A stretch of 64,000 nucleotides of DNA. Origin: an uncultured Aquimarina sp. Its GTDB lineage: Bacteria; Bacteroidota; Bacteroidia; Flavobacteriales; Flavobacteriaceae. Made by a program: the position numbers and the translations under genes. The stretch's first letter is position 1. Each line of letters starts with the position of its first letter. Positions 44,759-54,151 of the stretch are shown here, in pieces. The stretch is taken from NCBI GenBank assembly GCA_947495425.1, contig CANLYR010000007.1, forward strand, positions 62,001 to 126,000. The letters run 5' to 3'. The notes under the pieces are model-generated. The model was not told the DNA's origin and did no database searches. It was given only the letters and a program-made list of their open reading frames with translations.

Positions 44759-46609
44759 ATGCAATCTATTAAATTTATGCTGTTAAGAGCATTTTTTCTA
44801 TTCTACGTCGTTTTAGGGTACTCTCAGAATTCTGATGCTTACGATGTAAAAGCGAATTACATCAAACAAGAAGTAGATATTGTAATGCGTGATGGGGTTA
44901 AACTTCATACTACAATCTATTCGCCAAAAGATACTTCAAAGAAATATCCAATCCTTATGCAGCGAACCCCATATAGTTCAAGACCATACGGAAAAGATCA
45001 GTTTAAGTCCAAAATAGGACCTAATGAATTCTTAATGAAAGAAGGTAATATAATCGTTTATCAGGATGTTCGTGGCAGATGGATGAGTGAAGGAGTATAC
45101 GATAACATGCGCCCTTACATTCCTAATAAAAAAGGGAAACAATTCGATGAAGCGAGTGATACGTATGATACTATTGATTGGTTAGTTAAAAATTTGAATA
45201 ATACGAATGGAAGAGTAGGAGTATGGGGTATTTCATACCCTGGTTTTTATGCCACATATTCTTTGTTAGATTCACATCCTGCTCTTAAAGCTGTATCTCC
45301 ACAGGCATGTATTGGTGATTTCTTTTTTGATGATTTTCATCACAATGGAGCTTATTTACTTAGTTATTGGAGAGCAACTGCCGTATTTGGATATGAAAAA
45401 ACCAAACCGACGACAGAGCCTTGGTATTCTTTTCCAGATATAGGCAGCGAAGATCAATATCAGTTTTTTAAAGATATCGGCCCACTTAGCAATCTCGATC
45501 AGTATTACAAAGACGATAATGTATTCTGGACACAACTCAAAGAACACCCCAACTATGATGACTTCTGGCAGAAAAGAGGAATTATTCAACATCTAAAAGA
45601 TATAAAACCTGCAGTAATGGTTGTAGGAGGATTATTTGATGCCGAAGATTTATACGGTCCTTTTGAAACGTATGAAAAAATAGAAACCCAAAGTACTAAC
45701 TATAATATCATGGTTTTTGGCCCTTGGAGTCATGGAGATTGGGCACGAGATAAAGAACGCCAAGCTATTGGTAATGTATATTTTGGAGATAACCTCTCTA
45801 AAGGATATCAAAAAAATATAGAGACTAAATTCTTTAATCATTTTTTGAAAGGGGAGGCAACTAATGAAACTGGTTTACCTGAGATTCAGATTTTTGATAC
45901 CGGAAAAAAAGAATGGAATTCCTTTGAAAACTGGCCACCAAAGAATGTTGGAAAAAAGACGTTTTTCCTTTCTGAAAAGGAAGGATTATCCAGCAAATCC
46001 GGAAGTGGTTTTTCTGAATTTATAAGTGACCCCAAAAAACCGGTTCCTTATTCTGAAGACATAAAAATGGTGTTTACTCCAAGAAAGTATATGACCGATG
46101 ATCAACGCTTTGCAGCGCGTCGTCCTGATGTGTTGGTTTTTGAAACTCCTGTAATTGAGGAAGATATGACCTTCTCTGGAGAAATATTGGCAAAATTGAA
46201 CGTTGCAACTACAGGGAGCGATGCTGATTGGGTTGTAAAACTAGTGGATGTATATCCAAATAATGCTAAAGGTACAGAGGAAACCCAGGAATATCTTAAA
46301 ATGGCCAATTACCATATGATGGTGAGAAGCGAAGTAATGCGAGGCAGGTTTAGAAATAGTTTTAGTAAACCAGAGCCTTTTTTAGCAGATCAAAAGACAG
46401 AGGTGAATATAAAGCTACAGGATGTTCACCACACCTTCAAAAAAGGGCATAAGCTTCAGATCCAGATACAAAGCACATGGTTTCCGTTGATTGACCTAAA
46501 CCCACAAACGTATGTGCCTAATATTTTTAAGGCCAAAGCATCAGACTTTACTAAGCAGACCCATAAAGTTTATCATGATTCTGCAATAGAGTTTTCAGTT
46601 TTAAAATAA
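44759..46609 (+). CDS. CocE/NonD-type serine hydrolase (peptidase S15 family)
   Basis: A 616-residue exported alpha/beta-hydrolase (signal ends near GYSQ). The catalytic serine is Ser159 in GISYPG; the Asp is in VVGGLFDAEDLYGP and the His in FGPWSHGDW. The C-terminal jelly-roll domain (PSEDIKMVF onward) matches S15 and CocE proteins. The family cuts X-Pro dipeptides or acyl esters such as glutaryl-7-aminocephalosporanate. The DUF885 peptidase follows after 27 bases, so extracellular peptide breakdown is the likelier role. Confidence 0.88.
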   Translation: MQSIKFMLLRAFFLFYVVLGYSQNSDAYDVKANYIKQEVDIVMRDGVKLHTTIYSPKDTSKKYPILMQRTPYSSRPYGKDQFKSKIGPNEFLMKEGNIIVYQDVRGRWMSEGVYDNMRPYIPNKKGKQFDEASDTYDTIDWLVKNLNNTNGRVGVWGISYPGFYATYSLLDSHPALKAVSPQACIGDFFFDDFHHNGAYLLSYWRATAVFGYEKTKPTTEPWYSFPDIGSEDQYQFFKDIGPLSNLDQYYKDDNVFWTQLKEHPNYDDFWQKRGIIQHLKDIKPAVMVVGGLFDAEDLYGPFETYEKIETQSTNYNIMVFGPWSHGDWARDKERQAIGNVYFGDNLSKGYQKNIETKFFNHFLKGEATNETGLPEIQIFDTGKKEWNSFENWPPKNVGKKTFFLSEKEGLSSKSGSGFSEFISDPKKPVPYSEDIKMVFTPRKYMTDDQRFAARRPDVLVFETPVIEEDMTFSGEILAKLNVATTGSDADWVVKLVDVYPNNAKGTEETQEYLKMANYHMMVRSEVMRGRFRNSFSKPEPFLADQKTEVNIKLQDVHHTFKKGHKLQIQIQSTWFPLIDLNPQTYVPNIFKAKASDFTKQTHKVYHDSAIEFSVLK

Positions 46610-46636
46610 ATAAACTAACCCTAATAATTTTTTAAT

Positions 46637-48505
46637 ATGAACAACATTAAGCGAAGTATATGTCTCTTTTCATGCTTTATTACGCTATGGAGTTGTAAAC
46701 AGGATGCCAAAGAATCAAAAGATAAGGATACTCCTACCGCACAAGTTATAGAAGAACATTCTAAAAAACTTAATGATTGGTTTGAGGTCCAGTTTCAAGA
46801 AGAAGTTGCAAAATCACCGATGTGGCAAACATATTTAGGAATTAAGACAGCAGACTATGGCAAATGGGATGATATATCTTCTAAACAAGAAGTTAAAGAT
46901 TTAGAGCGCTCCAAAAAACGGTTGGCCTATCTCAAAGACTCTGTAGATGTTACTAAACTAAATGACGATACCCTACTTAGTTATAAGTTGATGAAACAAG
47001 ATCTTGAAAATGAAATCAAAGATTTTCAGTATCGATTTTATAATTACCCTGTAAATCAAATGCACGGCAGACAGTCTGAGATTCCTAGTTTTATGATCAA
47101 TATGCATAGGATAGCTGATGTAAGTGATGCAAAAGCTTATATTTCTAGATTGAATGGTATAGATGAGCTATTTGCACAAGAAATTGATAATATGAAGATT
47201 AGAGAAAAGAATGGAATTCTTCCTCCTAAATTCGTATTTGCTAAAGTTCTGAATGATAGCCGTAATATTATAAGTGGGCAACCCTTTGATAAATCGAATA
47301 CAGAAAGTACGTTATTAGTAGATTTTAAAACAAAAGTCGCAGCATTAAATCTTTCTGATAATGAAAATAATGAATTAGTAGCAGAAGCAAAAAAAGCGCT
47401 TTTAGAAGGGGTTAAACCTGCCTATGAAAACCTTATCACTTTACTTGAGCAACAACAACAAAGAGCGACTACAGACGATGGGTGTTGGAAATTCCCTAAA
47501 GGTGCTGCATTCTATAACACTGCACTTCAAAGAACAACAACTACCAAGATGAATGCAGATGAGATTCATGAACTTGGGTTAAAAGAAGTGGCGCGCATTC
47601 ATAGCGAAATGCGAGATATTATGAAGCAAGTTAGCTATGAAGGAACGTTACAGGATTTTTTCAAATATATGAAGGAAGATGAGAAATTTTATTTCGCTGA
47701 TAATGAAGAAGGAAGAGCTTCTTATCTAAAACAAGCGGTTGGACTTATAGATAGTTTGAAATCAAGACTAGATGAATTATTTATAACGAAACCAAAAGCT
47801 GATATTGTTGTCAAGGCTGTAGAACCTTTTAGAGAGAAAAGTGCAGGGAAAGCATTTTATCAAATGGGAACACCTGACGGCTCAAGACCAGGAACATATT
47901 ATACTAATTTGTATGATATGAAAGCAATGCCAATATATCAAATGGAAGCATTGGCATATCATGAGGGTATTCCTGGGCATCATATGCAAATTTCAATTGC
48001 GCAAGAGCTTCAAGGCATTCCTAAGTTTAGAAAATATGGAAGATATACAGCGTATACTGAAGGTTGGGGATTATACAATGAATTATTACCTAAAGAAATT
48101 GGATTATACAGTGATCCATATTCAGATTTTGGTAGACTAGCGATGGAACTGTGGAGAGCTTGTCGATTGGTTGTAGATACTGGTATACATGCAAAAAAAT
48201 GGAGTAGAGAAGAAGGAATCAAATACTATACAGATCATACACCAAATGCAGAAAGTGATGCTATAAAGATGGTAGAGCGTCATATTGTAATGCCTAGCCA
48301 GGCAACAGCCTACAAGATTGGTATGAATAAGATTCTCGAGCTAAGAGAAGATGCCAGAAAAAAACTAGGGGATCAATTTGATATTAGAGAATTTCATGAT
48401 GTAGTACTAACGAATGGACCAGTACCTCTTACTATACTAGAAGAGTTAGTTGCTGATTGGGTAGCTTCGAAAAAAAATACTTCTCAACAACAAGACCCAT
48501 CTTAA
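46637..48505 (+). CDS. DUF885-family lipoprotein peptidase
   Basis: A 622-residue lipoprotein (signal to ITLWSC, Cys20). The zinc motif HEGIPGHHMQ occurs in the second half, in the order typical of DUF885 proteins, which act as metallopeptidases. YTAYTEGWGLYNELL and LWRACRLVVDTGIH follow, also family hallmarks. It should cut peptides in the periplasm or on the surface. It follows the CocE-type hydrolase by 27 bases, and the two probably work together on peptides. Confidence 0.9.
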   Translation: MNNIKRSICLFSCFITLWSCKQDAKESKDKDTPTAQVIEEHSKKLNDWFEVQFQEEVAKSPMWQTYLGIKTADYGKWDDISSKQEVKDLERSKKRLAYLKDSVDVTKLNDDTLLSYKLMKQDLENEIKDFQYRFYNYPVNQMHGRQSEIPSFMINMHRIADVSDAKAYISRLNGIDELFAQEIDNMKIREKNGILPPKFVFAKVLNDSRNIISGQPFDKSNTESTLLVDFKTKVAALNLSDNENNELVAEAKKALLEGVKPAYENLITLLEQQQQRATTDDGCWKFPKGAAFYNTALQRTTTTKMNADEIHELGLKEVARIHSEMRDIMKQVSYEGTLQDFFKYMKEDEKFYFADNEEGRASYLKQAVGLIDSLKSRLDELFITKPKADIVVKAVEPFREKSAGKAFYQMGTPDGSRPGTYYTNLYDMKAMPIYQMEALAYHEGIPGHHMQISIAQELQGIPKFRKYGRYTAYTEGWGLYNELLPKEIGLYSDPYSDFGRLAMELWRACRLVVDTGIHAKKWSREEGIKYYTDHTPNAESDAIKMVERHIVMPSQATAYKIGMNKILELREDARKKLGDQFDIREFHDVVLTNGPVPLTILEELVADWVASKKNTSQQQDPS

Positions 48506-48526
48506 TAGAAAACGTACAGTTTTAGT

Positions 48527-48570
48527 TGACTAGTCCTGAATAATCGATACATATTATTCAGGACTAGTCA
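48527..48570. terminator. long perfect inverted repeat between convergent genes
   Basis: TGACTAGTCCTGAATAAT and its exact complement form an 18-base-pair stem with loop CGATACAT. There is no T-tract, so ordinary intrinsic termination is uncertain, although the position between two convergent stops fits such a role. Confidence 0.6.
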
Positions 48571-48591
48571 TTACGTAATAATAGCCGTAGA

Positions 48592-49884
48592 TTACTTGTC
48601 CACCATCCCTCTAAATTGATAAAAGAAACGCTCTATGAGTCTGAGGTCTTCAGTAACGATTTCGACAACTCCTCGCATCTCTTGTTTAAAAGGGATTTCT
48701 TTGTTGTAAGTGGTAATTAGTTTCTCTGGTAGAGCGACATCGATTAGATATAACCCATCTTTATCGGGCAGTAGAGAAATATGTTTTACTTCTCCTTTTA
48801 AGGTTCCAAATTCATCATCAGGAAAATTTTCTAATCGTATATTAGCAACCTGACCAATTTTTATTTTTCCAGAGTTTTGTGACGGAGCTTTAATTTTTGC
48901 TAAATACGAAGAATCTTCTGAAGGAATAATGATAAAAACCAAATCTCCTGTGGATACCGTCTGATTTTCGGTCCAGAAATTTAAAAAAGAAACGCGTCCT
49001 TCGATATTAGATTTCAGTACATATTGTAGTTCCCAATCTTTAATGCTTTTCTTGAGTTGATCAAAAGATTGTAGTACTGCCTTAAAAAGATTGATTTCTT
49101 CCTTTCTTTTATTAATTTCAGTACCCTTTGATGTTTTATTTGCGTTACTTATGCTTTCCGTGAGTTGGGATAATTGCACATTGTTGTTTTCATAATTGCG
49201 CTTGGCCTGCAGGTAGTCTAATTCTTTTGTTTCGTATTCCTGGGCAGAAATTACGCCTTTGTCAAATAAACGTTTTTGGCGTATGAGTTCTTTGTTTTTG
49301 AAATCTAATTCAGTTTTTCCAAGCTTTTTTTGAGCTTTTAGGCTTTCTAGCCTCCTATACAATTCTGATAATGATATCTGATTTGCCAATGCTTCATTAG
49401 AAAACGGCTGCAATTCTTTATTAAGAATATATTCTGAATAGCTATTTTCGAATAACGCGAAACTGGTCTCAATATCACCTAAAAATAAAACAGGTAACTC
49501 ATCAATAGGAAATGTAAAAGATTTATTATTGATCTTAATCGTATCTACAATAGATTTTAATAAAAATACATCTTTATAGTTTGCTGTACTTTGTAAAATA
49601 GCCAATGGACTATCATTAGGAACAACCTGATCATCTTTAACTAATATCGATTCAATTTTACCACTTGATTTTGCATATTCCTTTTGCGGAGGAATCTGAG
49701 TGGTTATTATAGCTTCTGCCGGGATTACATCGGGATATTTGACTAACCAAGAAAGAAATAATAACAATAATACTAAAACTAGAATCAAAAGGTTACCCCA
49801 TCTGATCATCCAATGGGGGACATGGGTAAGAATTTCCTGTACTTCTTCACTACGTAATTGTATGTCGTCTAAAGTTTCTGGCAT
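48592..49884 (-). CDS. HlyD-family periplasmic adaptor of peptide exporter
   Basis: A 430-residue membrane-fusion protein with one N-terminal span (about 31-48). It has a long coiled-coil hairpin (KAQKKLGKTELDFKNKELIRQKRLF) and the lipoyl/beta-barrel halves on either side (AYAK near the start and GQVANIRLENFPDDEFGTLKGEV at the end). It connects an inner-membrane exporter to an outer-membrane channel, which is not in the window. It is the last gene of the C39/VKOR operon. Confidence 0.87.
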   Translation of the reverse strand: MPETLDDIQLRSEEVQEILTHVPHWMIRWGNLLILVLVLLLLFLSWLVKYPDVIPAEAIITTQIPPQKEYAKSSGKIESILVKDDQVVPNDSPLAILQSTANYKDVFLLKSIVDTIKINNKSFTFPIDELPVLFLGDIETSFALFENSYSEYILNKELQPFSNEALANQISLSELYRRLESLKAQKKLGKTELDFKNKELIRQKRLFDKGVISAQEYETKELDYLQAKRNYENNNVQLSQLTESISNANKTSKGTEINKRKEEINLFKAVLQSFDQLKKSIKDWELQYVLKSNIEGRVSFLNFWTENQTVSTGDLVFIIIPSEDSSYLAKIKAPSQNSGKIKIGQVANIRLENFPDDEFGTLKGEVKHISLLPDKDGLYLIDVALPEKLITTYNKEIPFKQEMRGVVEIVTEDLRLIERFFYQFRGMVDK

Positions 49885-49980
49885 TGTGTTTAATTACAAA
49901 TTTTTAATTAAGAATTATGAAATTTTGGGTGTACTTGTTTATACATACAACTACTATTTTCAGTAATTTACCACTCGATG

Positions 49981-52185
49981 TTATTTTCCTAATTCAAGCT
50001 GATTTTTTACTAAGTTATAATAATTTCCTTTCTTTTCGATCAATGCTTCATGATTACCTACCTCTACAATTTTACCTTTATCTAATACCACAATTTGATG
50101 TGCATTTTTTACGGTACTCAATCGGTGTGCTATGACCATAACAGTTTTATTTTTAAAAAAAGTATCTAGCTTCTCCATGATTACTTTTTCATTGTTAGCA
50201 TCTAGGGCAGAGGTAGCTTCATCAAAAAATAAAAATTTTGGATCTTTGTAGACCGCACGAGCGATAAATAGTCGTTGCTTTTGACCTGTGCTTAGTCCTA
50301 CACCTTCCATACCTATTTTTGTATTATAGGACAGAGGAAGTGACTCAATAAATTCTTTAATGTTGGCTACATCAACAGCATGTGCTAGTTTTTTCTTATC
50401 GGCATAATCTTCTCCTACAGCAATATTGTTTGCAATGGTATCATTAAATATGTATCCTTCTTGCATAACTACTCCAAAATGATCTCTCCATGTTTTTTGA
50501 GAAACATTCTGAAGGTCATGAGATCCAATATAGATCTGACCTTCATCGGGTTCATAAAACTTGAGTAATAATTTCATCAGAGTAGTTTTTCCACTACCAC
50601 TAACGCCAACCACTGCTGTAATTTTATTGTGAGGGATAGAAACATTTAGATTTTCTAATACAGGTTTGTCGGTACCTACATATCTAAAACTTAAGTTTTT
50701 AATTTCAAAATCGGCATTTTCTTGTAACGCTCTAATTTTTCCATCTCCAGGTTGTTCTTCATCCTCTTTGTTATGTATTTCTCCTAAGCGTTCTAGAGAG
50801 ATTTGTGCATCCTGAAGCTCTCTAAGAAAGTTAATTAACTGAGAAATAGGTGCGTTTAATTGTCCTACAATGGCAGTTATTGCCAGCATCATACCTAGTG
50901 TAATGTCTCCATCAATAACAAGCTTAGCCGAGAGTACGGTAATTAGAATATTTTTTAACTCATTGATAAAGGAAGATCCAACACTTTGATATTGTTCCAG
51001 GGCTAAGTTTTCTATAGATATCTTGAACAATTTTGCTTGAACAAACTCCCAGTTCCATCGTTTTCTTTTTTCAGCATTATGAAGCTTTATTTCCTGCATA
51101 CCGTTTACCAATTCAATAACCTTACTTTGCTCTTCACTAATTTGAGAAAATCGTTTATAATCCAATTTTTTTCTTTTCTTAAAAAATAAGAGAATCCATG
51201 TAAAATAGAAAAAACTACCAATGGCAAAAACTACAAAAATTTGTAAACTATAATAGATCAAAACGATGCTAAATACAATTAGGTTCATCATCGAGAATAA
51301 AACACTTAACGATGACATGGTTAGTATTTGCTCGATACGCTTATGGTCATTAATTCTTTGTAAGAGATCTCCTGTCATCTTCACATCAAAATATGATATC
51401 GGAAGATTCATAAGTTTGATAAAGAAATCAGAAATCAACGAGATGTTGATTCTTGTACTAAGATGCAATAGAATCCAACTTCTTAAGACATCAATCAGTG
51501 TTCTCCCGATAAATAAGGATAGCATAGCAATAAGTACCAAGTAAACAAAATTGAGATCTTGATTTTTGATCCCTACATCAACGATGCTTTGTGTTAAAAA
51601 AGGCGTAATGAGTTGAAGTAAACTACCGGCACCTAGCCCCAAAGCAAGCTGAAAAATGAATTTTTTATATTTAAAGATGTATTTTGATATAAATTTGAAT
51701 CCAAATTTTTCATCATCTTCAGCAAAATCATCACTATAAAATTTTGGTGTAGGCTCCACTAATAATGCAACACCTTCTTCGGTATTTTCATCGGCATTAT
51801 TGCCAATCCATGCTTTGATAAATTCTTCTTTTGTATATGTTATCAAGCCGTGAGCAGGATCAGAAACATAAATCGTCATTCTCCCTTTGCGCGTAGTTTT
51901 TATTTTATATACAACTACATAGTGTACTTTATTCCAGTGCACGATGCAAGGTAGCGGTACTTCTTGTAGTTTATTTAATGAAAGCTTAACACCCAAAGAC
52001 CTAAATCCTATAAGCTCCACGGCTTCACTTAGGCCTAAGAGAGAACTTCCTTCTCGCGTAGTTTCACTTATAGTTCTAAGTTTTGGTGTATTGAGGACTC
52101 TTCCATAATGCTTAGCAATTATTTTAATGCAAGTAGGACCACAATCTTTTGATTCAGCCTGTTTATAAAAAGGAAATTTTGACAT
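49981..52185 (-). CDS. C39 peptidase-containing ABC exporter
   Basis: A 734-residue exporter that removes double-glycine-type leader peptides while transporting the peptide. The N-terminal C39 domain has the full catalytic set: Gln9, Cys15 in DCGPTC, His88 and Asp109. Residues 165-450 form six membrane spans, and the ATPase has Walker A GVSGSGKT, LSTGQ and Walker B FLFFDEATS. Compared with the fused VKOR protein next door, this domain is catalytically complete. The HlyD gene follows. Confidence 0.93.
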   Translation of the reverse strand: MSKFPFYKQAESKDCGPTCIKIIAKHYGRVLNTPKLRTISETTREGSSLLGLSEAVELIGFRSLGVKLSLNKLQEVPLPCIVHWNKVHYVVVYKIKTTRKGRMTIYVSDPAHGLITYTKEEFIKAWIGNNADENTEEGVALLVEPTPKFYSDDFAEDDEKFGFKFISKYIFKYKKFIFQLALGLGAGSLLQLITPFLTQSIVDVGIKNQDLNFVYLVLIAMLSLFIGRTLIDVLRSWILLHLSTRINISLISDFFIKLMNLPISYFDVKMTGDLLQRINDHKRIEQILTMSSLSVLFSMMNLIVFSIVLIYYSLQIFVVFAIGSFFYFTWILLFFKKRKKLDYKRFSQISEEQSKVIELVNGMQEIKLHNAEKRKRWNWEFVQAKLFKISIENLALEQYQSVGSSFINELKNILITVLSAKLVIDGDITLGMMLAITAIVGQLNAPISQLINFLRELQDAQISLERLGEIHNKEDEEQPGDGKIRALQENADFEIKNLSFRYVGTDKPVLENLNVSIPHNKITAVVGVSGSGKTTLMKLLLKFYEPDEGQIYIGSHDLQNVSQKTWRDHFGVVMQEGYIFNDTIANNIAVGEDYADKKKLAHAVDVANIKEFIESLPLSYNTKIGMEGVGLSTGQKQRLFIARAVYKDPKFLFFDEATSALDANNEKVIMEKLDTFFKNKTVMVIAHRLSTVKNAHQIVVLDKGKIVEVGNHEALIEKKGNYYNLVKNQLELGK

Positions 52186-52227
52186 TAAGAGATTTTAATT
52201 AAATTGTTCTTCTAAGATACAAATATC

Positions 52228-53817
52228 TTATTCTTCAAGAAGATCTTCTACAAAGTAAAGTAATTCTTTTCGATTATACTCTTTTGGAAAGGATTTGCCT
52301 TCAATTAAAATTTCTGGAGTAAAGTTTTTATGATGTAACTTACACCACTCGTTCTGTATTTTTAGGATATCAAAAAAATCTTGATTGTGACAAAGATCCC
52401 ATTTTTGAAGCCATTCATCCCTTTTTAAATTGATATAAGCATCATGCATCGCTGTAATACATTTTTCTTCACCTTCCTTGTGATACAATTCTATTAGACG
52501 GGCTGTTATTTTAGTACTCGGGTTATCTTGCATTGCTGCAGGTACATTGAACCGTATGATAATCTGTACTTTTTCGAGATTACGTTGCAAGATTTCCTCT
52601 ACAAGCGTGTGTGTTTCTTTACAGTGCCCACATGCAGGATTAGTGATGATGGTAATACTTAATTTTGGATTTTGCGCTTTATCTCCTAAAACGATTTCAT
52701 TAGGATCAATACTACCTTTGGGGAGTATATCGGATTTAGATAAAAGTGTTTCAAATATGAAGTAATTTCGTTTAAATTTATAATGATCTATTTTTAGGTT
52801 CTTGAATTCGATCTCTTTTTTGAGGAGAGGGAAAATGTAGGACCAGCCAGCAGACATGATTGTAAAAGAAAACAAAATTGTAACCAAAGCAATCAAATCA
52901 AACGATATTTCTTTATAAGAAAACCCCAATGCATAAATTGATACACTTTGCAGCCATAATACGCCAACAATACATAAGCAAAGTACACACCAGCTTTTTA
53001 CAACTCTAAATTGATAAAAAATTGAATATAATGTAATAGGTATAGAGGCGAAGGTAAGTGTGTATAGTAGGTCATAACTTTGGTCAAGAAGAGACAATAG
53101 GAAGCAAGAGAATAACATTCCGATAAAATATACAAGGGATAGATCACTTAGTTTAATATTCTGGAAAATAGTTGCTCCTTTTGAGTTCAAAACTGCATCA
53201 CAATTTACATTTTTTTGACCAGCAGCGCATAACTTATCTACAGTTGTTGATTGTACTCCCAATTCTTTAATAACGATAAAGATACTAAATGCCAAACCGG
53301 CATACGATAATATATAAAATATTAATTCTGAAAGTGTTGGCCTTAAAATTATAAATAAACCTATAAAAAATAGTATCGAAAAGATGACAGCAACTTTACG
53401 GAGTATTTTATTTTTTCTGTTTAAAACTGATTCGCTGTTATCTTCTTTGGGTTCAATAACTAATATGATTCCTGACCAGATGTCTAAAAATTCTTGTTCA
53501 GACAAGACTTGAGTATGGTCTCGACTAAATATCAAATTAATTTGATCATTTTTTCTTTTAAATAGTACAAAATGTTCACCCGTATCATTTTTTATCTGCG
53601 TAATAAAATCTGCATCTAATTGCGATAGTGTTTCGATATTAGTTGGTACTTGGGCGGCTAAATTTTCAATAGAAAAATGATCAAGTACTCCGGTAAGCGC
53701 ATGTAAACTAGGATATGACGGATGACTTAGTAGTTGGAACTTAACCTCTTCTTCATCTATTGTAATTTTGTTTGTTTTTAATAATGAGTACAATAAGTAA
53801 ACGATAGAATCTTTCAT
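52228..53817 (-). CDS. C39-like/VKOR/thioredoxin fusion, disulfide-forming membrane protein
   Basis: A 529-residue membrane protein with three parts. Residues 1-120 resemble a C39 peptidase fold but lack the Cys (GEHFVLF and SRDH keep the His and Asp only), so it may bind leaders without cutting them. Residues 140-330 are a VKOR domain with Cys197, Cys206 and the CxxC pair WCVLC (277-280). The C-terminal DsbA-like domain has CGHC (396-399). It should form disulfides in exported peptides. It leads the operon with the C39 exporter and HlyD. Confidence 0.85.
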   Translation of the reverse strand: MKDSIVYLLYSLLKTNKITIDEEEVKFQLLSHPSYPSLHALTGVLDHFSIENLAAQVPTNIETLSQLDADFITQIKNDTGEHFVLFKRKNDQINLIFSRDHTQVLSEQEFLDIWSGIILVIEPKEDNSESVLNRKNKILRKVAVIFSILFFIGLFIILRPTLSELIFYILSYAGLAFSIFIVIKELGVQSTTVDKLCAAGQKNVNCDAVLNSKGATIFQNIKLSDLSLVYFIGMLFSCFLLSLLDQSYDLLYTLTFASIPITLYSIFYQFRVVKSWCVLCLCIVGVLWLQSVSIYALGFSYKEISFDLIALVTILFSFTIMSAGWSYIFPLLKKEIEFKNLKIDHYKFKRNYFIFETLLSKSDILPKGSIDPNEIVLGDKAQNPKLSITIITNPACGHCKETHTLVEEILQRNLEKVQIIIRFNVPAAMQDNPSTKITARLIELYHKEGEEKCITAMHDAYINLKRDEWLQKWDLCHNQDFFDILKIQNEWCKLHHKNFTPEILIEGKSFPKEYNRKELLYFVEDLLEE

Positions 53818-54080
53818 TTGTGCGATAATATTAGATTGATAATGATTTTAAGATTCTTAAAAGTAATATTTTATCCATTATAAAAGAATATAAGTTTTAA
53901 GAAATACTACATCATTATATGATTCAATTTACAAATCTTTAACAGTAATAGATTCAGTACGATAAGCTAAGAATATTACTTTAGTCTTTATAACTACTCT
54001 TTTTTGAAAGCTTCTGGTAGAAGGGATATGTAATTTTCTGTTTTCTTATATAGCTTTTGTAGATAGAACTATTATACTAA
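53818..54080. other. intergenic region upstream of the exporter operon
   Basis: This AT-rich stretch between the fusion protein and the amylase must carry the promoter of the operon. I saw no exact TAnnTTTG on the minus strand and no small reading frame with a double-glycine leader on either strand; the longest ATG frames are under 20 codons. Confidence 0.5.
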
Positions 54081-54121
54081 ATGATTAAAGAGTGCTTATC
54101 AAATAAACACTCTTTAATCAT
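54081..54121 (-). terminator. terminator after the alpha-amylase gene
   Basis: ATGATTAAAGAGTG pairs exactly with CACTCTTTAATCAT around a 13-base loop. It starts 30 bases past the amylase stop. Confidence 0.75.
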
Positions 54122-54151
54122 AATGGCTAACTTAAAATAACGGGGGTAATA

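Noticed and set aside
53818..54151. Possible peptide precursor beside the exporter
   Set aside because: No frame in this stretch exceeds 20 codons from an ATG, and none has a double-glycine leader.
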